Source: an uncultured Eubacterium sp. (GTDB taxonomy: Bacteria; Bacillota; Clostridia; Lachnospirales; Lachnospiraceae). From it: DNA of 64,000 bases. Position numbers and translations under genes: made by a program. The stretch is taken from contig CAJUTM010000015.1 in assembly GCA_910589595.1 (NCBI GenBank), forward strand, positions 1 through 64,000, given 5' to 3'. Shown here one piece after another: positions 54,324 through 63,578 of the stretch. Under the pieces are notes generated by a model. The model did not search any database. It was not told where the DNA came from and was given only the letters and a program-made list of their open reading frames with translations. The number at the start of each line of letters is the position of its first letter. Within the stretch, counting starts at the first letter, position 1.

Positions 54324-57300
54324 TTAGATAGATTTGTCATTGCTTATTACTAAGCAAAGTGGCATGATTTTATACCAGTTCTGATAAGACTGTATCTTGT
54401 TGGCGGTCTTTTCACCGTACTTTTTCACAAGTTTTTTATAACCGCCTTTAATTTTGCCGTTCTCAACCAGTTTCCTGAGTGGGGCAGACAGTTTAATACT
54501 GTCCGCTTTCTTACTGTACTTTTTGATAGCTGCACTATAGGTTTTTATCAGCTTTGTTGTTTCTTTTATCTGCTTATTCAGATTTGAATTCTTCTTTTTA
54601 ACAGAAAAGAGATTTTCTTTTTCTGCGTTTAGTTTGCTGATAATGGATGTAAGTCTGTTTACCCTTCGCTCAATCCAGTCAATTTCCTGTTTGGAATTGG
54701 ATTTGGATTTATCTTTGCCTCCGTCTGATTTGCCACTGGGATTAGTAGGTTCTGTAGGCTTTAATTTGATTTTCATACCTTTCAGCATTATTTTCTTTTG
54801 CTTTTTAAGAAGCTTATTCCATTGCTTCTTGACTGCCTTATCGTAATCCCCTGAATTTTTCCAATATCTTGAATCGGAACCCATAGCAGAAGATATCTGA
54901 ATAGCATTTTGTACCCCGAAGTATGCCAACGCAAGTTTATTTAATTCATCAACTTTATCGGAAGTACTTAAAGATCCTGCTTCAAATATTTTCTCTTTTG
55001 CGATTAAATCCGCAAGTGCGATTTTAGCCGTATTACAAGTTCCTGCTTCTTCCAGAAAACCCTGACTTGCCGTGTATGTTTTATTGCCCATGTCTTTTGT
55101 GGCTGCAGCTAGAGCTTTTGTTTTTTGTTCATGTATTTGTTTGCTGGCATTTAAATTGTCACTGACAATTTTTTCAGCTTTTTCTATACCCATCCCTTTT
55201 AAAACAGAAGTGTAATAATCTTGATTTTCATCCGTAAGGTTTGACAGAAAATTGTTGCTGTTGACATAGGCAGTAGCCAGTTTGTTGGCGGCGTCTTTAC
55301 AATCCTTCATTTTTGATGAGCCGTCACCTAATACTTCTACGAAATGTTCATATTCTTTTGTCTGTGCTTTTACATCTTCTGGCATTCCTGCCAATGTATC
55401 AATGTCAATTCCTTTGGTGCGTGTCTTTTTGGAGGACTGGTTTTCTTTCTTCTCACCAAGAATCGTCGAAATGGAAGAGATGCCTGTTTTCATGGACTTG
55501 AGCTGGTCGGCAGATGAGACAAGTTCATTTATCTTCTCTGTTGCTTCTTCAGCGGAAATCTTTGTCTGCTTTAGAAAGTTTTCTGCAATAGTAGAGTTGC
55601 TGAACGCTTCCTCTGTGAGTTTTCCTGCTTTTGCAAGTTCCTCCAGTTTTTCTTTGGCTTCAAGGGCAGCTTTCTTTTGCTCATCTGTGCCTGATGTGCC
55701 GATGGAGTCCCATGCTTCTTTGAAGGAGAGAGTGGAAGTTTGTTTAACAGCATTTGCAGTATCCTTGACTTTCTCAGCGTACTCAGGATAGATGTTATCT
55801 ATGAAGTCAAGCATCTGATCACGAAAAACACTGTTATCACTATATGTTTTCTGCAATTCATTTCTGTAGTTTTTAAATGCAGAAAAATCATTAATTTTGC
55901 CAGATAAGGAATCATTTAGAATATTTTGTTGTACTTCATTACTCTTCTGATTCAATAATGACTTATCATAATCAGATTTGATTTTTTTAGCTTTGTTCAA
56001 TATCTCCATGAGAGACGAAATCTCATCTTCATATGTTCCAATACCAGCATCCTTATCTGCCTTATTTAATAATTCAATCCACTCTTCCAGTTGCTGAATC
56101 TGCTGCTCAGTGTTTAAATGATTTAATATCGCACCTACATTGCCTTTATCTACCTGAATCCTACCATCCTTTGGATTTTGGGAAATACCAGTTGCTCCAT
56201 ATTCTTTAAGAACACCACCTATATCCCCCCATGCATCAAAGAAAGATCCAATTTCTGCTCCTTCGTCATATTTTCCCTTGGCTACACTAACTGATGCATC
56301 TATTTCAGTTTTATCATCTTTCAATTTTTGTAAAAGATTTCGTCTTAACTTGTTACTCTGTGCATCCAGTTTACCATTGACCAGATCAATTTTCTCTGCT
56401 TGAGTACCGAGAACGTCATTTATTTGCTCATTCAAATCCTTGATTTTTTCTGTATTCTCTGTGCTACGGTCAGTTTTGTCTAATTCATTGTACCGCCTGA
56501 TTAGAGAAAGCAGACTTTTTTCTTCTTCTATTGCCTCTTCTGCCAATTCTTTTGTTTTCTCTTTTGCTTCGTCCATACTTTCATTATGGCTACTGACAAC
56601 GGATGAAATCACACTCCAGGTAGTTGATATAGCGGCAAATATAATACTTGCTTTCTGAAGGGCAGACATAGCAGTCCAAGTTGCTTTAATTGAAGCAGTT
56701 AAGCCAGTAAACGCTCCTTTTAACCCATTTACAGAAGTTGCATTTGCGGCGTTTGCTGCTGTATTAGCATTTGTAGCATTCGTAAGTCCTAATTTCTCTA
56801 ATTTTTCTTTTGCTTGCTCTTCAGTAAGCTCATGTTTTCTCAAAATACTAATTCTATCTTGCTCAGATAACTGTTTTTGTGATAATATAAACTTAAGATT
56901 TTTTTCAGTTAAAGATTTTGTAGATTCTCCTAATTTCTCTATTTCACTAGCCCTCAAAGCACCATCTGATGGCAAATCCTTCACTTGTTGCAATGCACTA
57001 CCAAGTGTTTTCATCTGCTTTGTCGTATTTGCGATAACACCACCAAGATCAGAAATTCCCTGACCAATTTTTATGGTTGCAATAGCAATAAGAGTGTGTT
57101 TTAATAAATCAGTCTTATTAACAAGATCTAATAAGCCTGTGCCTAAATCAGCAACATGGGAAATCATATCGCCATTTAGAAAGGTCGAATACGTCTCTAC
57201 TAACTTTGCCTGAAACTGCTGGATATGGGCTTCTGTAGATTCCAGATAAGTGTCATACTCTTTTTGAGCGGATCCGGCAGCATTTAAACTGTTTTGCAGA

Positions 57301-58823
57301 ATGTCTTCGGCTTCTGTCATGTTATTCAATGTTGCGCTGATTGCTGAAGCCCTGTGCTTGCCCGCAATTAATTCTAAGAGCGCGCTCTGATCTGTGTCCG
57401 ACATATCTTTATATACCTTAGATATGTCAAGAAAAATATCATAAATACTTCTAAATGTTTCACCGTCTGATTTGAGGATTTCTACCCCGCCATTGCCATT
57501 AATATTGGTTAATCCTTTGATCTTCTCCTCTAATTTGGAAGCAGAAGTACACACCCCTTCCGTTTCTTCTCCCATCTCCTCCAATTCTGCTGTACATCCA
57601 CGGATACGCAATGCCGATGTACGAAGCCCCAAAAATAAGGCTTCAGCGTCTTGAAACTGTCTATTACCGGCACTACCAAGAGCTATCAATTGATCAACAC
57701 TTGTATTAGCATCTGCAAATACAGAACCAACTTTCTGTACACCTTGAGCGATTTCGGTTGTTGTGATTGACGCTGTATTTCCAATTTCATTATATTTATC
57801 GACGAGAGCCTGTGCCTTATCTGATACATCCGTATATCCATCTACAACATCATAAGCCTGTACGCCGGAAATAATTGCCTTTGCTGAATCGGATGCCGAC
57901 ATCTCGCCGACATTGGAAAGCATGGTACTCTTTTCCGTTAGTTTATCACTGGTTTTCAGATCATATCCAGATTTAGAAAATTCCGTTGCACCTTCAATTA
58001 ATGCCTTTTGTGTCGTTGCCAGTTCCTGCGCTTTTTTGTTACATTTTGATAAATATTCAGAATAATCATTCCGTTTTAGTTCACTATTAACCTTGATTAA
58101 ATCCGTATAAACCTTATCAAGCCCAATTGTTGTGGATACTGCCTGTTTTACCTGCATAAATATTGTTCTGATAACACTGGCGGCGGAAAACAATTCTTTG
58201 GAACGATCAAGTAATTTTCTCCACTTATCACCCGTTGATTGTGCTGCCAGTCCGTTACTTTTAAGCTCAGATGTAAATGCTGAAATCTGCGCCCTAACTT
58301 TGCTCAAGTCTTTTGAATCTGAAATAGAATATGCTGAATTTAATATATTTTCAAATTTCTGAGAGGCGGATGTATTAGAAAATAATTTACTATATCTCTT
58401 AGCAATATATTCAATATCAGAAATTGCCTTTTCTTTTTTTATATGCAAATTAAGATCCACAGGTGTTCTATTGATCTTTTTTTGCACATTATTCCTTACA
58501 GATTGAACATCTGAATTAATTTTAGAAGTCTTTAAACCAATCTCTAAATCTGATATTGACTTCTGGAGCATTTTAATATTTTTCTGTATCTTTTCCTTTG
58601 TATCTTTTCCTACTTTAACATTTGTACCCACATTAACAGTTAAATTATTCAATTCTTTTAGCTGCTTATTTAATTCTCTACGTGATATAGTTTTTGATAA
58701 TTTTGCTACCACTCTGACGAACATTGTATTATTAAGAGATTTTAAATCATTGTTAATGCTCTTCTTTGTCAATTGATTGTTGAGTTTTGCAACAAGTTGA
58801 ATTATAAAATCATTTTCTCCCAA
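54324..58823 (-). CDS. Tape-measure-like giant protein, 5' exon (N-terminal part)
   Basis: An open frame of 1499 codons. About the first 1483 are exon; the last 16 (YKIMPLCLVISNDKSI) come from the intron and would be lost on splicing. It resembles phage tail tape-measure proteins: N-terminal repeats (about 1-160), a TP901-core-like region (about 210-560, with DLKTSDKLTEKSTMLSNVGE and DVVDGYTDVSDKAQALV), hydrophobic helices (about 575-600 and 700-735) and long coiled coils. It starts with TTG, with GGAGG 11 bases upstream; an ATT 5 bases from GGAGG is an alternative. No other tail gene is near. Confidence 0.75.
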   Translation of the reverse strand: MGENDFIIQLVAKLNNQLTKKSINNDLKSLNNTMFVRVVAKLSKTISRRELNKQLKELNNLTVNVGTNVKVGKDTKEKIQKNIKMLQKSISDLEIGLKTSKINSDVQSVRNNVQKKINRTPVDLNLHIKKEKAISDIEYIAKRYSKLFSNTSASQKFENILNSAYSISDSKDLSKVRAQISAFTSELKSNGLAAQSTGDKWRKLLDRSKELFSAASVIRTIFMQVKQAVSTTIGLDKVYTDLIKVNSELKRNDYSEYLSKCNKKAQELATTQKALIEGATEFSKSGYDLKTSDKLTEKSTMLSNVGEMSASDSAKAIISGVQAYDVVDGYTDVSDKAQALVDKYNEIGNTASITTTEIAQGVQKVGSVFADANTSVDQLIALGSAGNRQFQDAEALFLGLRTSALRIRGCTAELEEMGEETEGVCTSASKLEEKIKGLTNINGNGGVEILKSDGETFRSIYDIFLDISKVYKDMSDTDQSALLELIAGKHRASAISATLNNMTEAEDILQNSLNAAGSAQKEYDTYLESTEAHIQQFQAKLVETYSTFLNGDMISHVADLGTGLLDLVNKTDLLKHTLIAIATIKIGQGISDLGGVIANTTKQMKTLGSALQQVKDLPSDGALRASEIEKLGESTKSLTEKNLKFILSQKQLSEQDRISILRKHELTEEQAKEKLEKLGLTNATNANTAANAANATSVNGLKGAFTGLTASIKATWTAMSALQKASIIFAAISTTWSVISSVVSSHNESMDEAKEKTKELAEEAIEEEKSLLSLIRRYNELDKTDRSTENTEKIKDLNEQINDVLGTQAEKIDLVNGKLDAQSNKLRRNLLQKLKDDKTEIDASVSVAKGKYDEGAEIGSFFDAWGDIGGVLKEYGATGISQNPKDGRIQVDKGNVGAILNHLNTEQQIQQLEEWIELLNKADKDAGIGTYEDEISSLMEILNKAKKIKSDYDKSLLNQKSNEVQQNILNDSLSGKINDFSAFKNYRNELQKTYSDNSVFRDQMLDFIDNIYPEYAEKVKDTANAVKQTSTLSFKEAWDSIGTSGTDEQKKAALEAKEKLEELAKAGKLTEEAFSNSTIAENFLKQTKISAEEATEKINELVSSADQLKSMKTGISSISTILGEKKENQSSKKTRTKGIDIDTLAGMPEDVKAQTKEYEHFVEVLGDGSSKMKDCKDAANKLATAYVNSNNFLSNLTDENQDYYTSVLKGMGIEKAEKIVSDNLNASKQIHEQKTKALAAATKDMGNKTYTASQGFLEEAGTCNTAKIALADLIAKEKIFEAGSLSTSDKVDELNKLALAYFGVQNAIQISSAMGSDSRYWKNSGDYDKAVKKQWNKLLKKQKKIMLKGMKIKLKPTEPTNPSGKSDGGKDKSKSNSKQEIDWIERRVNRLTSIISKLNAEKENLFSVKKKNSNLNKQIKETTKLIKTYSAAIKKYSKKADSIKLSAPLRKLVENGKIKGGYKKLVKKYGEKTANKIQSYQNWYKIMPLCLVISNDKSI

Positions 58824-58847
58824 ATTAATTTATTCCTCCTTATTTTT

Positions 58848-58888
58848 ACATTCAAAAAAGACAGTCCGTTATGAACTGCCCTTTTTTA
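58848..58888 (-). terminator. Terminator/attenuator before the tape-measure-like gene
   Basis: On the minus strand AAAAAAGGGCAGT pairs with ACTGTCTTTTTT around a 9-base loop, ending in a T run. It lies between the zinc-ribbon gene and the tape-measure-like gene, so it could end the first transcript or attenuate read-through into the second. Confidence 0.6.
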
Positions 58889-58918
58889 AATTACATTTAT
58901 ATTTCTTTTTTAAATTTA

Positions 58919-59551
58919 CTACCATTTACTACCGCATATATCACATTTGTATGTTTTAGATACGTGCCCCGCTGAAAAAATTCCAAAAGCTACAATGGAT
59001 GCTGCTTTATTTGTCATACTTATTTTATGGACTCTTGTTGAGCTACAGATTGGACATTTAATGAGATGTTCGTAGTCCTTTACCCACATATCATGTTGTC
59101 TTGGATCAACCCAACTTTCAGGGCGTTTACTAAGAATGTGATTTTTCATTTCATTGCCACAATGGCTACAAGTGTCCGTATATCTTGAATCTATAAGCAG
59201 ATAATCACCAGTTCTTGCAATGGGATATGGTGCAAAAGAAAGATGACCGCATTTAGCACAAGTTGTACCTACATCGCCCGTATCTGTTTCATCTAATGTT
59301 TTAGGTTCTCGCATCTCATACCACCAAAAATCAATCTTATCTTCGTCAAAACTATCGTTCTCTCCCAACACAACATCTTCTTCAAAACTAGGCTCATCAT
59401 CATGGGCTGATGGGTCTTCTTCATCACTACTTAGCGAAATAAATGCACCACACATAGGGCAAACATTTAAAGCTCCTTGCTTACCTAGTAAAAAGCGTCT
59501 ATCATAAGAAGTCCCACATTGTGTGCAATTCACTCTATTCGTATCTCCCAT
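58919..59551 (-). CDS. Multi-zinc-ribbon protein
   Basis: A 210-residue protein with Cys pairs making three or four zinc sites: CTQC ... CPMC near the N terminus, an acidic spacer (SSDEEDPSAHDDEPSFEEDV), CAKC ... CSHC in the middle, and CPIC ... CDIC at the C terminus. Zinc ribbons of this kind occur in transcription factors and in RNA polymerase subunits, so a link to the element's own polymerase is possible but unproven. The ATG at 59551 has AGGTGAGG upstream. Confidence 0.7.
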   Translation of the reverse strand: MGDTNRVNCTQCGTSYDRRFLLGKQGALNVCPMCGAFISLSSDEEDPSAHDDEPSFEEDVVLGENDSFDEDKIDFWWYEMREPKTLDETDTGDVGTTCAKCGHLSFAPYPIARTGDYLLIDSRYTDTCSHCGNEMKNHILSKRPESWVDPRQHDMWVKDYEHLIKCPICSSTRVHKISMTNKAASIVAFGIFSAGHVSKTYKCDICGSKW

Positions 59552-59583
59552 AATCCTCACCTACTTCCTAAATCTTTCTTATA

Positions 59584-59612
59584 ATTATACACCCCTTTTC
59601 TTCATTTATCAA
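59584..59612 (-). promoter_or_regulatory. Sigma-70-type promoter for the zinc-ribbon gene
   Basis: On the minus strand TTGATA (59612-59607), a 17-base spacer and TATAAT (59589-59584). The start codon is about 33 bases downstream. Host RNA polymerase should therefore transcribe this operon. Confidence 0.7.
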
Positions 59613-59712
59613 TATTTTCCAGAACATATTTTCGGTTCATTTTCTAAATAAGCATGACTTGTGAACATTTTTACGATTTTTTGCGAAATGCAATATGAAT
59701 TATTGATGACTG

Positions 59713-59892
59713 TTAAGATTTTATATCAGATACTAAATCTTCGATGATTTGTGTTTGTCTAGCGTTTAAATTATATCTCTCTGTAAGCCAAAGCGATAAC
59801 TGCGTGGGGTATATGCCTAGCAGTCCGGCGATATGCATTTTCTTGATGCCATTTTCTTTAATGTAAACTTTTAACTTCTCCTGCAAACTCAT
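59713..59892 (-). CDS. Small helix-turn-helix protein
   Basis: A 59-residue protein (MSLQEKLKVYIKENGIKKMH ... IPTQLSLWLTERYNL region) with a Cro/XRE-like HTH: the segment IAGLLGIYPTQLSLWLTERY reads as two helices ending in a recognition helix. AGGAG lies 8 bases before the ATG. It stands between the hairpin array and the zinc-ribbon gene and is a plausible repressor or copy-control protein of the element. Confidence 0.65.
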   Translation of the reverse strand: MSLQEKLKVYIKENGIKKMHIAGLLGIYPTQLSLWLTERYNLNARQTQIIEDLVSDIKS

Positions 59893-59944
59893 GTTTCGTC
59901 ACTCCTTTTTCAATTATTAAATAGATAACTTGAATATTTTTAAC

Positions 59945-60169
59945 AAAAAACATTGATGTATCTCATACTACACCTAGCAGAAGACTGTTGGATGATCTTC
60001 TGCCAGGCGACCTGTACAGCTTCTGTCTATACAGGATTTTGTTGTTGTGTTCTGTACGCCTTGTGGAGTCAGCGTACATAATGACGATATAAGATTTGAC
60101 CCTTATATCACCAGATGGGGAAGTGTGCGAGGGGACAATACTAGTCTTTTCTATATGACCATACTGTCC
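59945..60169 (-). ncRNA. Candidate structured RNA: five consecutive hairpins
   Basis: Within about 200 bases lie, in plus-strand order: a 12-bp stem with one G-U pair (59973-60007), CCTGTA/TACAGG (60011-60035), TGTACGC/GCGTACA (60053-60078), GATATAAG/CTTATATC (60086-60109) and an imperfect GGACA/TGTCC hairpin (60133-60169). On the minus strand the set ends in a TTTTTT run (59945-59950). A 99-codon frame over the same DNA has no ribosome site. The density of perfect stems fits a noncoding RNA or a replication/packaging origin. It matches no class I know. Confidence 0.55.
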
Positions 60170-60356
60170 ATCTTCCCTTTGTTGTATAATAAACTGCTTC
60201 CTAATGATAAGTGGGAAAATTGATTTTTCTAAATAAAATAATCTTCTTTTTCCTATATTCATTTGGACATTTTTATTTAAACATATTGAAAAACACCTAT
60301 AAATAAAGGAATAACAGTCATATCCGCCAAGATACGACTGTTATTTTTTTCGTTTT
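60170..60356. other. Gap downstream of the polymerase gene
   Basis: No supported gene. It contains an inverted repeat around 60310-60345 (AACAGTC...GACTGTT with flanking AT pairs) followed by TTTTTTT on the plus strand and TTATTCCTTTATTT on the minus strand, a likely terminator for the polymerase mRNA. Confidence 0.5.
60310..60352. terminator. Terminator-like hairpin after the polymerase gene
   Basis: TAACAGTC and GACTGTTA form the stem, with TAT/ATA further in. The best T run is on the plus strand; on the minus strand the tail is T-rich but broken. Confidence 0.5.
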
Positions 60357-63300
60357 TTACAGGCAATTCAAAATATCTTCACATGCTTTTTTGTAATCTT
60401 CCATTTCAACTATGCTGACATCATAATCTTTCGGTGATATCTTTTCATAGATTACTTTAAATTTTATATTATCCATTTTGTTTTGGTTAATATTTATCAC
60501 GCCAAGCAGATACAATTCTTTTAATCTGTTTTTTATATTTTTCCTTTGGTAATCCGTAAAATTACACAATTTGGATAGATTGGAGAAATTCAATCCATTG
60601 TTTCTGTTATTATATATTGTAAGAGAATTTATAACATGACAAATTTGTTTATTCTTGCCTACTGGTCGATCCGATTCCATGCGTTTACTTATTATCATCA
60701 GCACCGCATATAATTTTTGCAATTCTTCCATATATTTCTCAGAAATACCAAATTCCCGTAATCTTTCACTGGATATTTTTTCACTAATCAAATATATATC
60801 AGTTTCTCTTACAATAATTTCTGAATACTTCTTATCTTTGTCCTCTAACTCTGCAATATGAAATCCTTTCATTTTTTGGTATTTAGCAAACTTCCGTTTT
60901 TTTAATTCTTTTGTTTTTTCTGCCTTTTGCACAATAGTTGAAAAATCTAAATCACTGTCTGTATAATCTTCTTTTGCTCTTCTGATCATTTCTTTCTCAA
61001 AGCAATTCCAAAGAATATTTTTTGCACTGTCATTATCCATCAATTCAGGTTCACGATAACACATATATATAATGCAGTTCAAAACCTTATTTATACTCTT
61101 CTCTTCTGATAACTTACATATTTTCAAAAGTTCATTTCTTGCATAGATATAAAAATAGCGGTAATGGCTCATACGCTCGTCTTTACTTTCTTCCGAATTA
61201 TCATCTTCCATAAGTTGCTTGTATAAATCGGCATTTTCGTCTGAAAGTTCAATCAATTTTTTCCTTATCTCAATATACAGATTAGAAGTTTCGTTTGGTT
61301 TTTCAGTTACAAACATTTTTAAAAACTTGTCTAAATCAAATATATTCTCTGACATTTTAGTATCAATCTCTTGTAACCTATTCTCCATATAATGACAAAT
61401 ACGATTAAGATTTACATCACTATCAGAAAATTTCAATTGTTTATCAATAACATCTGCCTGTCCATCAGAATAGAATTTCGCATTATCAATTCCTTCTCTT
61501 TCTGATTTCAACTTCTTCTCATTTTTAGGCAAGTATTTCATGAAGTATGGCTTTAATATTTTATATGTTCTCAAAAAATCTTCAATTTCTTTCGGGATAG
61601 GTTCAAACTCCCCTGTCTTTGCTGCATCAATGGTAAGCTGACCTACAATATCCATGATTTTTATATATTGCATTACTTTGTCTCTGTCAATTATTGTTTG
61701 GTCAATTCCCCATAGATTAGTTACTCTGTCAATAACGGAGCCTATATTATTCTGATATGCCAGCGCATCAAACTCCATTAGTTTCTTGATATTCTGTACA
61801 TTGGGAATATCATCATCTTTCTTTTTGTCTTCGCCAGTCAAATCAACATATTTAACATCTATTGTATTGCCATTTCCATTTTTTCTTGCACGTTCAACCG
61901 CCTGTATATACTCTTTACAGTTAGTTGTAGCAATATGGTCTCCGTCAAAATCTGCTGTGCCTAAAGCTAAAGGTATAGTAGAATAAGAATCCGTAATAAT
62001 TCCTGTTTTTTGGTATTTAAACCATTTTTTAATAAGATTATATCTTTTCTTATCTTTATCAGACACCATAGTTGCAGTTCTGGCTTCCATATAAATATGT
62101 GGATTTCTTATCAAAGCCAATTTATCACAGATAAACTCGTCCTTATCTTTTTCTTCCTTAGAAGATTTTTCATTCTGATATATCCACCAATAAGAATAGA
62201 TTTCTTCCGACTGTAGTAACCCTGTTACCTTTTTACCAAAAGCGTACTGTGCAAGCGCATATATATCTGGTGTAAGAACCTGATAATTACCAGTAATATA
62301 CAATTTGCCCGATAATACACGACTTATAATCCCTTTAATATCTTCCTTTACTTTTCTTTTGAAATAATCATCCGCAAAAATAATAGGTTTATTTATATCT
62401 GAAGCATAATAAACAGCCCTATAATAAGGCGGTATCCGTTTCCATTCCATTTTATTATGCTCTTCTTCATCTGCTGTACAGCTTCTAAATTTTAAAAACT
62501 CGTTTACATCACAGGATATTTCTTTCATCATATCCACTGTATTTTGAGAAAATGTCTCAATTTCTGTGTTCTCAAAATTTATTGTCAATAAATGCTGATA
62601 AGCAGTAAGCATTCTCTTTTTAATATCACATACATCTTCTGAATACTCGCTTATATTAAAAGTACGCTTATAACTACACTCTATTTCCTTTGTATCTTCG
62701 TCGTTTTCATCCTTTTTATAGAAAATGACGGGTTCATCAAATACCGTTCTCCACTTTTCAATATCATTATCAAAAAGGCTGATAAACTTTGTTTGACTTT
62801 CTGTAAGGATAATATCTACAGATTCTTTTCTAAGATCATGCTTTCTGCCTTTTATATCCGTAATTACCCATCCATTTTCTTTTGCAAATAATTTAATATC
62901 AAATGTATACAAATTTCCTTTAATACCTGGAATCACTCTAATCTGAAACGCTGCCGGTATATAACGCTTTTCATATTTGTTTCGTATATCCAATTCTTCT
63001 GCCCATTTTTTAGCACATTCTACTGATACCAGTCCAGCACCATCAAAGGGCATAATCCCCCCACCATCAGGATTATATAACCTCTTATCATTATTTTTGA
63101 CAGAATACTCTTTGATATATTTATCCTTTTCATCATTACCTGATTTCCAATTTGGATTAAGTTTCTTTGTCTGAATTACCGTATCAAATGTATCTTCCAC
63201 ATCACGCTTAAAATCTTTTATCACTACTATATTGGGAACATGCTTTACAGGTTTTGAATCGGTACTTGGTAAACCGTAATAACTATTCCATTTTGCATAT

Positions 63301-63578
63301 CCCTTTTTATAATATGGATAGCCGTTAATCGCTGAATAATCTTCTATTCCACCCAACATTATTTTATCTATTTTTTCAAATAAATCTTCTCTGATAAATA
63401 AGGCTTTCTTCCCTCTGTTGTGTCCACTTCCAACGATTACCCTTTTAAAACGCTCTACAATCGGATTTTTATTATCATCAAAACATTGTACCAATTTAAA
63501 TTTGGGGATTAAATTTTTACCTTCTAAATCCTTCTTTCCTTTATTAGCGTCTATCCATTTCCAATGTTGAAGAATCAA
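60357..63578 (-). CDS. Single-chain two-barrel RNA polymerase, RdRP/QDE-1 and YonO-like
   Basis: A frame of 1073 residues from a TTG, extending in frame to 63857 (1166 residues). Two signatures of the QDE-1/eukaryotic RdRP branch of two-barrel polymerases are present. Barrel 1: FDGAGLVSVECAKKWAEEL (D179) and PAAFQIRVIPGIKGNL, with the conserved lysine K220. Barrel 2: TADFDGDHIATTN with the three Mg-binding aspartates D543, D545 and D547. Phage YonO is a DNA-dependent relative. The rest is helical and unfamiliar. Probably it transcribes element genes. It is encoded within a Tn916-type integrated element near a zinc-ribbon protein. Confidence 0.8.
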   Translation of the reverse strand: MILQHWKWIDANKGKKDLEGKNLIPKFKLVQCFDDNKNPIVERFKRVIVGSGHNRGKKALFIREDLFEKIDKIMLGGIEDYSAINGYPYYKKGYAKWNSYYGLPSTDSKPVKHVPNIVVIKDFKRDVEDTFDTVIQTKKLNPNWKSGNDEKDKYIKEYSVKNNDKRLYNPDGGGIMPFDGAGLVSVECAKKWAEELDIRNKYEKRYIPAAFQIRVIPGIKGNLYTFDIKLFAKENGWVITDIKGRKHDLRKESVDIILTESQTKFISLFDNDIEKWRTVFDEPVIFYKKDENDEDTKEIECSYKRTFNISEYSEDVCDIKKRMLTAYQHLLTINFENTEIETFSQNTVDMMKEISCDVNEFLKFRSCTADEEEHNKMEWKRIPPYYRAVYYASDINKPIIFADDYFKRKVKEDIKGIISRVLSGKLYITGNYQVLTPDIYALAQYAFGKKVTGLLQSEEIYSYWWIYQNEKSSKEEKDKDEFICDKLALIRNPHIYMEARTATMVSDKDKKRYNLIKKWFKYQKTGIITDSYSTIPLALGTADFDGDHIATTNCKEYIQAVERARKNGNGNTIDVKYVDLTGEDKKKDDDIPNVQNIKKLMEFDALAYQNNIGSVIDRVTNLWGIDQTIIDRDKVMQYIKIMDIVGQLTIDAAKTGEFEPIPKEIEDFLRTYKILKPYFMKYLPKNEKKLKSEREGIDNAKFYSDGQADVIDKQLKFSDSDVNLNRICHYMENRLQEIDTKMSENIFDLDKFLKMFVTEKPNETSNLYIEIRKKLIELSDENADLYKQLMEDDNSEESKDERMSHYRYFYIYARNELLKICKLSEEKSINKVLNCIIYMCYREPELMDNDSAKNILWNCFEKEMIRRAKEDYTDSDLDFSTIVQKAEKTKELKKRKFAKYQKMKGFHIAELEDKDKKYSEIIVRETDIYLISEKISSERLREFGISEKYMEELQKLYAVLMIISKRMESDRPVGKNKQICHVINSLTIYNNRNNGLNFSNLSKLCNFTDYQRKNIKNRLKELYLLGVININQNKMDNIKFKVIYEKISPKDYDVSIVEMEDYKKACEDILNCL

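Larger units (their letters stand above)
52931..54373 (-). ncRNA. Group I intron (IA-like) in the tape-measure-like gene
   Basis: About 1443 nt. Visible helices on the minus strand: P1 TGGTAT/ATGCCA with U-G at the 5' splice site (54374|54373); P2 TTGCTTA/TAAGCAA; P3 TCTATC (54332-54327)/GGTAGA (54096-54091); P4 between AATTGCTGG (54325-54317) and AATCAGCAGC (54192-54183). R element is GTTCAACGACTA (54162-54151) and S element AAGATATAGTC (52978-52968), pairing GACTA/TAGTC as P7. P7.1 and P7.2 hairpins follow R. P8 is a 14-bp perfect stem (54090-54077 with 52992-52979). P9 is CTCATGG/CCATGAG, with terminal G at 52931. Splicing restores the reading frame. Confidence 0.85.

Noticed and set aside
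59963..60262. 99-codon minus-strand reading frame over the hairpin array
   Set aside because: It has no ribosome site, an odd composition, and overlaps four perfect hairpins; the RNA or structural explanation is better.
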